This document shows positions 1 through 10,200 of a stretch of 64,000 bases of DNA, in pieces. Positions within the stretch are counted from its first letter, which is position 1, and each line of letters begins with the position of its first letter. Below the pieces are notes generated by a model. That model saw only the letters and a list, made by a program, of their open reading frames with translations. It was not told the DNA's origin and ran no database searches. Position numbers and translations under genes: made by a program. The DNA is taken from NCBI GenBank assembly GCA_963978545.1, contig OZ021726.1, forward strand, positions 29,670,459 to 29,734,458, written 5' to 3'. The DNA is from Linyphia triangularis. Taxonomy: Eukaryota; Arthropoda; Arachnida; Araneae; Linyphiidae.

Positions 1-153
1 AAGACGTAGATTTCACCAACTGGACAAGACGTGGGTACATCATGAACCTAGGAGTTCTCTACCGCTACGCATCTGACTCAGATGCGTAGCGGTAGAGAAC
101 TCCTAGGTTCATGATGTACCCACGTCTTGTCCAGTTGGTGAAATCTACGTCTT
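1..153. repeat. Perfect palindrome, 76-bp arms with 1-nt spacer
   Basis: Bases 1-76 are the exact reverse complement of 78-153, with the single base 77 as centre. No mismatch is visible. The left arm starts at the window edge, so the true arms could be longer. A sequence this symmetric is either a very recent inverted duplication or a fold-back artefact of sequencing or assembly. It lies directly upstream of a broken retrotransposon integrase fragment. Confidence 0.95.
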
Positions 154-198
154 TCATTTCACTTTCGAATGAGTCTATAATTTTCTTCAGTTCGTCAT

Positions 199-898
199 CT
201 TTCCTCCCTCAGCTCATCCACCCACAAGCAAATCCAGTAGAAAGGAAAAATAGAGATCTTAAACCACGACTGGCAATTCTCGTTGGTGATGACCATACCT
301 CTTGGGCGGAGAAGCTGCCAATTATCCGTTTTGCCATGAATACAGCAAAATGCGAAACTACTGGCCAAACCGCTGCTTTTCTGCAATTCGGTCAGGAGTT
401 GAGAACAACCGATGACATTGCACATGACATGTGGAGTATAATCTCTAATGACAACTTTGCAGTAGAGATAATTCCATATCTCAAACAATTCGTCAAAATG
501 ACCAAACAGGTCAAAGACATTGTAGAACAAAGACAAGATGACCGCAAACGACATGCTGACAAAAACCGAAGAACTGGTCCTCAATTTAGCCCAGGTGACA
601 AAGTGTGGGTCAATAGACATTTTGCAAGTATAACGCGTCAAAGAACAAAACATCCAAATTCATGCCTCGTAGAGATGGACCCTATATAGTGGTCACCCAA
701 AGGTCGCCAACAACATTCCAAGTTGCAAATCCAGACTCTCCTGAGACATCAATAGGAGTCTATCATTCATCAGCCCTTAGACCGTGCACCGATTCCGATG
801 CCACACCTTTGGTGCCTTTACGAAAGCGTGGGCGTCCCAGAAAACTCCTTGCTGGTTCTTTGTCGGGACGTCGGCAGAACCAAAGGGGGAGTATGTAA
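199..898 (+). pseudogene. Ty3/Gypsy integrase C-terminal fragment, frameshifted
   Basis: The reading frame 199-689 encodes the end of a retrotransposon integrase. It has an HPQANPVER-like motif, the conserved NTA..TTG..AAFLQFG stretch, a helical basic region and a GDKVWV motif. The frame then shifts near 620-660 and continues in the frame of 662-898 with a GPYIVV motif (GPY/F domain) and a YHSSALRPC tail, ending at TAA 896-898. The catalytic core, RNase H, reverse transcriptase and gag are absent from the window. Sequence 5' of about 199 does not look like integrase, so the fragment is truncated at a rearrangement near the palindrome. The stop overlaps the start of the 3' LTR, as is usual in such elements. 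Confidence 0.85.
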
Positions 899-1220
899 CA
901 GATATCCATATATTAATTATTAGGTCTCGCCAATAGAGGGCGACACGAACCAGAGGATTCCCTATCGTAGATTCTAAACCTGTTTCTACTTTTGTGAATC
1001 CCAATAAGAATAGTTTTTACTTGAGCTGGAATCACGAATGTGAATGGTGCTGTGCGTCTGAGAGCGAAAAGCCCGACGCTATATGTAAGAAGATACGTAT
1101 CTGTTCCCATCGTACTCTTGTAAATGGGGATAAATCATATAACCTAGTCTATCAATAAAATGGCGCAGTTAAACTTAATTCTTCGATATCTTTCAATTCC
1201 ACGCGATCCCAATACCCTAC
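894..1220 (+). mobile_element. 3' LTR of the decayed Ty3/Gypsy fragment (right edge approximate)
   Basis: A polypurine tract (AAAGGGGGAG, 882-891) is followed by TGTAACAG at 894, a typical LTR start. An AATAAA signal lies near 1154. A TG...CA end near 1220 is the most plausible right edge, but no second LTR is in the window to fix it. Confidence 0.5.
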
Positions 1221-4200
1221 AGTTTGTTGCCAATTGGGTGAGATCGCAGAGGTATTATTTTATGGTCAGTACGATCACCAGACCAAGATTTCAATGTATA
1301 GGGCTTTGTGAAAGACCATGTCTTTGTTATTTCCGAAATTAAAATCACGAATAGCCCACTGCACTTGATTTGATCAACGTGAACGTGTTCACTAAAGTCT
1401 GGCAAGAACTAATTTACCAATCGGACATTTGCAGGGTAACGAAAGGCAGCTTCATCAAACATTTTTGAAAAACTTTTTTGTGTATTTCATTATGTTATAA
1501 TCTTGTTCACTGTCATGCTTGATAAAAGAATTATGCATAATAAATCATTATTTCCCCCCTAACTAAACACCCGTTTAATTTACAATTTCAAACCTGATTT
1601 TTCTAGACACTAGATATGGGCGTCATTTGCAGGGAGGTTTAGATCGCATACGGGTGATGTGGTAAAATTTTTAATTCTAACCTAGATTTTTTCAAAAATG
1701 GTTAATTTCCTTCTTAATATTTTAATTATGAATTAATTTTCAGTACGAAATAATTATAATATAATCCCTTGACCCTTACCGATGGCATCCACATATTGTT
1801 GGATACATTTTTAAATATTTGTTAAAGTATATACAAGTTTTAAGAGCATATTATATGCGCATTGTTAGATACTTCCAAACTAACTGTAGTTATACTTCAA
1901 TATCTTAAAAAGGTTTATGTGGAAAATAAAATATTGTGGGCATAAGTTGAAAACCGATTGCTTTTTAATTACCTACTTTTGAAATATACATTGTCTATTA
2001 TAATCTGGCTTGGAAGTTCTCATTAATAAACATAACCAAAAATTTAATTCTATTTTTAAAGAAGTACAAAAGAATATGAAAATGTTTTATGAAGTTTATT
2101 TCTACTTTATGAATATGCAAAGATCTAGTTTACAGGAAAAGCAACACAACAAAACGCAATATTCAACAAATTTCTAAAAAATCAATTTTATTTTCATGAT
2201 ATGAATTGCTTTCAGAATAATTTGAAATGGAATAATTTCAATTTTAGTGCAACATTTCTGAGGGATAAATTATGAAGCAATCGATTCAAACATGCTAGTT
2301 TTGTTATCACATCAAAATGTCCATTTGCAAAGTAACTAAAAATATCAAGATAATTATAATTTTTTTAATTGGGCTTTTGAAAGAACCAAGGGGCCATGTT
2401 CCAATTACTAAGAAAGGAATTAGTAATAAAACCCTTTTTTAACAAATAGCCGGTTGGAGAAATTATATAGCAATGATACATTTCTAATATTTTTGTGTAC
2501 CATGAGTATATAAAACATTTCTGACCTTGAGTTCCAATTAGAAATTGCAGCAAGATTTTGTTAACCTTGACCATATTGCTAAGTAGCTAGTTAGCCATTG
2601 AAGGGATGACACAAAATTTAAGAATTCTGGCTCATTCAAAATGGGACAGATTAATGTCAAGAAAACTTCAAAATTAGCAATCTTATGTTATATTTAAACC
2701 TCAGTAATATTTGTAAGAAGGTATTGCATGGAGCCATGCTAATAATATTTTAAAATACCACCGGGTTCGAAATATTGCTAATTTTGATCAGTTTTCTAAA
2801 AGGTATCCAGTTCACTTTGAACACGAATTCCTGAAACATCCATGAAAATGTTTGTCACATTAAAAAGCTATAAACACACAACAAAAAACCCCAACAAAAA
2901 CTATCTTAATACTTAATTTACCAGATAATACAATACACAAGTTGGGTGCAGTTGGATTGACATTAAAACAAATATTTGGAAAGTGTTTGAATACAGCACG
3001 CAAGTTAGCTTAAGATGTCGGTGAAGATATACCAATCCTGGAAATATACAGAAATGGCTCACTATGATCACACCTTTTTTTTTATACACTGAGATTCTGT
3101 CGGATTTTCTGGACAAATTTAGAAAATCCAGATGCAAGCACGAAAGCATTTTTATAGGAAACATGTTATACAATTGCTCAGTTATATACGGATGTTTAAA
3201 ACACCAAAATCGGGACACATTTGTTAGTTGTACTTTATACCTAATATCACAACAAACATCACACATCTTTCTAAATAGTACCTAAACAACTATGCTAGGA
3301 ATATTAGCCGGCTATGCAACGTCGAATTAAACTGCACAGCATACTTCACTTGTACTCAAAAGACCTAAGTAAACTAAACCAATGTTAAATGTAGAACATA
3401 CTTTTAAATTTTGGTCTCATTTTGTTGTTTCTGTTTCAAAGTCAAAAGTTCAGCACACATACATATAAAAATAAGTGGCAGTATTTGTTCTTTTACAACA
3501 CTGAGTAACAAACAGCTAATGTAACAGATCAGTTCTACGACTACACTGGGGACACAAATTTCCACACTCTTTCTCTGTTCCGCCACCAAAAAACTATTCA
3601 AATAGGTGTTATGACACAATTTCATGTTTATCGCACTGAAACAAAAGAAATGTGGGGTTATGTTTGGTCTTACTACTGAACTTGTATATTCAAGAAACCA
3701 GATTCTGAATATATGTTTCTATAGAAGGTGGTTTGTTGGTTATGCACAGGTTAAATTCTAGGTTGAAACTTGGGCAACAAATATAGCAACTGATTGGAGT
3801 TAATGGCTCTACATCATCATACTAAGCTAAATACAAGATATGTACAATTGTCTTTCAATAAGTAAATGCCTTTTTAAGTCGTTTGTGTTGCATTTGAAAA
3901 ACAGACGAATGAGCAGGTTATTGCATATAGCTTGCCTTAAAATTAAGTTCAAAACAATTGTTTTCAAACTCCTTTATATCTGGCAAACAAAATGGGAAGA
4001 ATCATAAATATTAAATAAAACTTATAAATTTAATAAAACACAAAAGAAATATAAACAACTAATTAAAATACTTTTTTACAAATATAAAATATGGACAGAC
4101 ATTTATTACTTTGACTTTTTTTTAAACAATATAGTTTAAAAAAAATGTCAGATACAATTCAGACCACTAGTACTTTGGGTGTACTTAACTTGAAGGAAAA

Positions 4201-6983
4201 AAAAAAGGGGGGGGGGGGAACTGTATATTAACAAAAAATAGGTTACATTAAATTCTATAACTTATTAATATGTAACTACCTTTCCTATAGGGTAATCCTA
4301 CAGAAAGGTGGTAAAAATTAGGGATTTTTTTTTTTAAAGTTCTATCCACAAATTTTCTCAACTAAATATTAAAAGTAAAATGAACAAACACAGCTCCTAT
4401 AATAAAAACCATTGTAATTTTTTTCGCATACCTGAAAGCACATTATGTAATACTGCTATTATCCATGCTATTCAAATAACAGGGATGCTAGGTTTTAATG
4501 CAGATAAATAATGACAAAGATATACTTTAACAACAGATTTTACAATAAAACATTTTTAAAATTTGCATTTATTGCTAGGACATAATACTAATCATTGTTT
4601 ACACAGATATATATATCATTTTTTAGTATATAGAAATGATGAATACAAATACTTATGTAACAAACATTCAATAAATTGAAATTATATTGTGTAGAGACAA
4701 TGCAGTTTTTGAAAGACATTTTTAGGCAGTACCAAATTGAATAGTAACTTTTCAAAACTCACATAATTGGTTTAATGTTAAGTGAATAAGGTGTTTTTCA
4801 AAAATCACTACCCAATTCAGGAAAGCAGATATGTACTTAAGATACATTGACTAGTTATAAGCACAAAATGTTGAAATAAAAATCTATTCAGAATTCAAAT
4901 TCGTAATATAACACATTTAGAGTGCTACTGAAAATCTGTGATACTAAAAGAGTATGCAAGTTTAAGACTAATTTATGATACATTTATGTAATAATTAACA
5001 AAACATTTTAAGTAAAATTGGTTAATTTCATACAGATTATTAACAATTCTACACATTTAAATACCGCTTGCCTGCTGTCCATGTTATTTGCATCGCATTT
5101 TGAATAAACACTATGATGATTATATAATTAAATTCATTTAATAATTAAAACCGATATGCATATATAAAGAAACATGATTTTTCTAAAAGATGTATCAAAG
5201 ATATTGCAGCTTAATAGCCTCTGCAGTAGCACACATACTTTCCATGCATCTAAATCCTCTATTAAAAAGTGATACTTTTTCTCAATTTTGATCTTATTAA
5301 TTCTGATAACATAATTATAATAAAAATGGTATGATTTAAAATACTCATTTACAGCAAATATAAAAGATTTTCAGTAATCATGTGCAAATTTCTTATGAGA
5401 AAAGTGTACTTTTTTTAAAAAATTCAAGAGAAAATTTCGCACTACATCAAATTTTAGCAATTGCTTAAAAAAATTAAATCTATAAAATTTGCAGCACACA
5501 AAGTCCTCTTGCACAGATAAAATTTGAGCAGAAATTTTCTAAACACACATATAAAAATTCAAACAAAGTGAAGTGCAGCCGTTTCTATGCCATAAAAAAG
5601 GCTGCCAAATGATTTAAATGACTATCAAGCAACATGATCCACAATTCCTAATGCATAAGAAAAGACCTGAGTGTTATAAATATCTGACGTATGTACATGT
5701 CATAAAAGCAGAAGAAAGGAAACAATGCACAGTTTATTTGATAATGTACACATTAAAATGCAGGGTTTTTGAGAAGCTTCTTTACAATTTTAAAAGATCA
5801 TGTAAAAAATACAAGAACTTAAACTTAAGGGAGGTTTATTGCAATTAATAACTCCCATACATTAAAATAATAGCATACGTTTTTTTCCTAGAATGTTAGA
5901 AAAATACCTAAAAAAAGCTGGTTATACTGCATGTCTTTATTGATATAAGTAACAGAGAGAGATTACTGCTTTAATTTTCATGGAAGTTTAGTTTTTTTTT
6001 CACAAAAATATATTATTATTATAAGGAAATATTTAAATAAAAAATTGAATTTAACATTTAAAAATTCATTGCCATAACCATACTATTATTCCATAGTATA
6101 ATACCATGTCTAATCAATTTTCAAAAATTATTAATAACTCAATATTAATCAGAAATGTTGGTTTTTAAGGCATAGGATGGTAAACAGTCAATATTTTTTA
6201 TAACTTTTTTTCAAATGAACATTTTGTTATTTGATTTTGATGTCTGGCTATTAAAAGGATTTAAAAAAGTACAGATTTGTAGTTTTAAAGTTTTTACAAA
6301 AACAACCTTGTTGACAACTCCCAAGATCATTTTAGAAAACAAAAATATCCTTAGCCCTGCAGGGAATGTGTCCTTAATTTGATAGCAAAGAACACATTGG
6401 GCCTGATAGACCTAACAATTCCCTTACAGAGTTAAGAGAAATACAACGATAAAAACCAGCTTTATTCATAAAATATTAAAGCCAAATGCATAGCCAACAT
6501 TTAGATTTTTAGCATACATTTCAATATGCATTTAATTAGTTCAGTTGAGAAACGACGCCATATCATACCTTTTCTGTATACAAATGTCATTTTAATAGAA
6601 AAGATGAGGCAAGCGACAATTTACATCCCTCAACAGTCACAATTAAAAAAATTAAATTTATTGCAGCAAATCAAGCCTTATTTTATCATTTATTATTTTT
6701 AAAAAACTTGAAGGAAACTTCTCAGACTCCCTGGCATAACACCAATCCAACTAAGGTAGCCATCGCGACTGCTTTTCCAAAGCATAGCATCTCGACCAGC
6801 AACACATTTAATGCCTTGTTTGACACTTTTGTTTAAAAAAATCGACTGGGAATGCCCACGTAACGGGCAACTGACATTACTTTGAGTCAAATGATTTTCA
6901 AATACTGCCACAGTATTTACTGCACTACTTTCATGTAGTGCTGCGCCGCCATCTTACTGGTTCATTTGCAATGAGTTCTTAGA
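1221..6983. other. A+T-rich non-coding sequence 3' of the NACHT-WD gene
   Basis: No coding exon, RNA gene or clear mobile element is visible. All reading frames are short and low in complexity. The right-hand part must contain the 3' UTR of the minus-strand gene. The nearest minus-strand AATAAA downstream of its stop is at 6689-6694, about 290 nt past the stop, but many AT-rich alternatives exist. A run of 12 G lies at 4207-4218. Confidence 0.6.
6689..6694 (-). terminator. Candidate polyadenylation signal (AATAAA) of the NACHT-WD gene
   Basis: TTTATT on the plus strand reads AATAAA on the gene strand and is the first such hexamer after the stop codon. Chance occurrences are frequent in this base composition, so the assignment is weak. 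Confidence 0.3.
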
Positions 6984-7204
6984 TCACTGTCCATCGTGGC
7001 TCATGTCGAACACTTTGTGCTTCAGCTGTGGGTCACCGTAGCATGTGTTCTTTGGCATTTCTTCTTCCGTTGTGCTTTCTCTGCACAGCAAGAGAGTTGT
7101 GATAGTGTCGAAGCCTTTCAGCCCAAGGATGACCGCACGGCCATCTATTGACAATTCGCAGCAGGAGAATTCACGGTCAGGTGTGAACACTGCTAAGCAT
7201 TCGC
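6984..7204 (-). CDS. NACHT-WD gene, coding exon 13 (last)
   Basis: The acceptor TTTAG precedes 7204. The exon completes codon 1319 and runs to TGA at 6984-6986, encoding residues 1319-1391, the end of the propeller. It contains a beta-rich stretch (CELSIDGRAVILGLKG) followed by a polar tail. It is separated from exon 12 by the largest intron (6359 bp), most of which is transposable element. Confidence 0.92.
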
Positions 7205-10200
7205 CTAAAGGGCAAAAATGTGATAGATTAACACTGATATTGATCCATATTTTTGCAAATATAGAAGATTGGTAATTTTTTTATAAATACTAAACCCATG
7301 TATTTAGTTATAAAAATCTATAGGAATAGCAGGGTGGCCACAGAATCTGAGAAAAAAATTCCCTGATTTCCAGAAAATTCTCTTAAAAATTCCCTGATGT
7401 GCATTTCTGCCGACGTTAACGTAAGAAAACACCGAAAAATATAATGATGGCAATTTAAAAATACATAAATTTAATATGTAAATAAAATTCTAAATAGTCA
7501 AGGTATAATTGAATCAATATATAAATGTACGCTAAAAAGCAAAACAAACATCTTTAGAGCAGGAAAAAGAATGGAAAATATTAATTAAAAAATATAAAAT
7601 TCACTTTAAACTAATCACAAACTACATCCCTCACTTCAAGAAAAAACAAAGCTAGTACAATACTTTTTTTTTAATTTTAAAAATGACACAATTAAAACAT
7701 GTTATTTTCGTTAATATATGTCATAGGTTGTATCCTGTTCATAGCATAAATATAAAACACTGTCCTAAATATTTACTAAACTAGGGCATGCATGAGCATG
7801 AAACTTAAATAATCAGAATTTTGCTTTTCGGTCACAAATTTCATTAGGTACATATCTTTCATGAAATAAGTCTTTTGGATTTTGTAGTTGACAAAAGATA
7901 AACAATAAATATTGTACGAAAGAAAAGGCCTGAAATTAACAGCTTCTAATAAATTTATTTGCTCATAGATGCATAGAAATAAAATTTTGTACAGTAAGAA
8001 TATTATCTTAAGATACAAGACTACATATTAAATGAGGCAAAAAATTGTTTTCATAAAACACAACAAGCACAGGGTTCATACTTTTTTGGAGGAAAAAAAA
8101 ATGCAAGGACTTTTTGAAAAAAATTCCATGACTCTTTACCTGAATGTATGCAGAAGCGCACTAATTTTCTTTTTTTGAAGAGGATATTTCAGTTCTTTAT
8201 TTGATTTCCATTAAAAATATAAATTAAATTCAGATATCACTTTCAGTAAAACTAATTTTTTTAAATAAAATGTCAAAATGAATATATATATTGTTGCACA
8301 AATCTATATATATATTGTCTGTATATATTGTAAATAGTGACGTATTATTTCAAAATTCTATTGTAATTTATTTTTATCTTATTTTATTTAATAATTAATA
8401 GCGATTATACAAGTTAGAAAAAGGTGGCAACACCTAAAGCAGTCGAGAAGTTTCGAGATATTTCTTTTCCGATGAATTGACTGGAAATTTCGAGAATGTC
8501 TCACGCGCTTGTATATAAAAGACTGGAGAACGGGAAAGTTTTCAGATTGACTTTGGACTTCGATGAAAGCTTATCGCTTTGTTTACCTATTGGAGTGAGC
8601 TTGAATAATCGCTGAATTCGAAGTTATTTTTGTTAAAGCTTGTGTTGAAGCTTGTGAGCGATTACACTGTTGCCTGTGGATAAATTTTGTGAGTTTTCTG
8701 AAGAGAGAATAAATACTTTTATACTGTAAAAACTGTGCCATCATTGCCTCAGCGGAAAAATTCATAACAGTGGTGTCAGAAGTGGGGTCTCGTAATTTTG
8801 AATGCCGACAACTAGAGGAATGATGGAAGACCAAATGAAGCAGTTGATGGAAATGATTGCTGGAATGAAGGCCCAACAAGAATCCACTGCCGCCGAAATA
8901 AAATCCGAAATGAAAGCCTGCCAAGAAACCGCCGCAGCCGAAATGAAAGCCTGCCAAGAAACCACCGCAGCCGAAATGAAAGCCTGCCAAGAAACCACTG
9001 CAGCAGAAATGAAAGCCTGCCAAGAAACCACCGCAGCAGAAATGAAAGCCGAACTTTTCGCTACGATTGCCGCCGGACAAGCCCGTCAAGAAACGACTAA
9101 CGCCGAACTCGCCGCTACCATATCCGCCGGTCAAGCCCGCCAAGAAACGACTAACGTCGAACTCGCCGCCACAATTGCCGCCAGTCAAGAAGCGACATCA
9201 TTAGATATTAAAGCTTTGTAAAACGCAACGTCATCTGACATGAAAGCGTTGGCTGATAAGTGCGAGTCCACATCAGCAGCCGTAATCAAGATCAGAGAAG
9301 AGATGAAAACCGAGCTAGCCTCAATAGTAGAATCTACAATTATGGAGACAACATCATCGGTCCTGCATTCCGTGAAAGAAGACGTTCTCATTGCTGTAAG
9401 GGATGAAATGGAAGAAAAGGTATCTACCATAGAAAGAGAAATCACGACTGCTAGAAATGAAATGAAAGAAGAAGTTTCCACCCTGAAAAAAGAGCAGGGA
9501 AGGTTTATTGACGCTATGGAAGAGAAACTTCGAAAACTGGAAATTCGCGGTACTGTGGCAGCTGCATCACCGAACTGGGAGGAGGTTTCCACTGCAGTTT
9601 TAGCACCACGTTCCAACATCAAAGTGGCCACTTTTGATGGAAAGTCTTCCTGGCGCGTTTATCAAACGCAGTTTGAAATTATTGCTTCTGCGAATGGTTG
9701 GGACAATACTTCGAAGGCATTCCATCTCGCAGCATCTCTTCGAGGTGAAGCTGCTGACATTTTACAGACACTACCTGAAGAGAAGCGGGGAGAATTCGTG
9801 GCGCTGGCGAGTGCGTTGGAGCTAAGGTTTGGTGAGCAGCATCTTAAGGATTACAACAGACTGCAATTGAAAGTGAGACAGCAGAAGGCCAATGAAACTC
9901 TTCAAGAATTGGCATCGGATATAGAAAGACTGTCGCTCCTCGCTTTCCCTGACTGTCCCCCGGATGTACGAGACGATCTTTCTCTGCAGTATTTCATCGA
10001 CGCTATTCAAGATCCCGATGTGCAGCAGGCGGTAAGGTTATCCCAAAACAAAAACCTGAAGTCGGCCCTCGTGTACGCCATGAGAGTGGAAGCCGCACAG
10101 CTAGCTTCTGGAAAAGACCGACGATATGTGCGTGGTGCATTAGCCGAGGATTCTTCTGACTTTGTCATCAGTAAGCTTCGAGAACTGGAAAGCAAAATTG

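Larger units (their letters stand above)
8292..8769 (+). repeat. 5' LTR (478 bp)
   Basis: It begins TGTTGCAC and ends CATAACA. A TATA box lies at 8511-8520, a TCAGATT initiator-like site near 8542-8548 and AATAAA near 8708. This gives U3 of about 250 bp, R of about 180 bp and a short U5. The three differences from the 3' LTR are near 8391, at the A of GAATTGACTGG (8480) and at 8761. The U3 contains heat-shock-type elements. Confidence 0.95.

Noticed and set aside
8583..9188. 201-residue minus-strand frame rich in Gly, Phe and Cys repeats
   Set aside because: It is the antisense shadow of the gag tandem repeats and the 5' LTR of the plus-strand retrotransposon.
9185..9631. 148-residue minus-strand frame rich in Ser
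   Set aside because: It lies entirely opposite the gag frame, which has recognisable domains.
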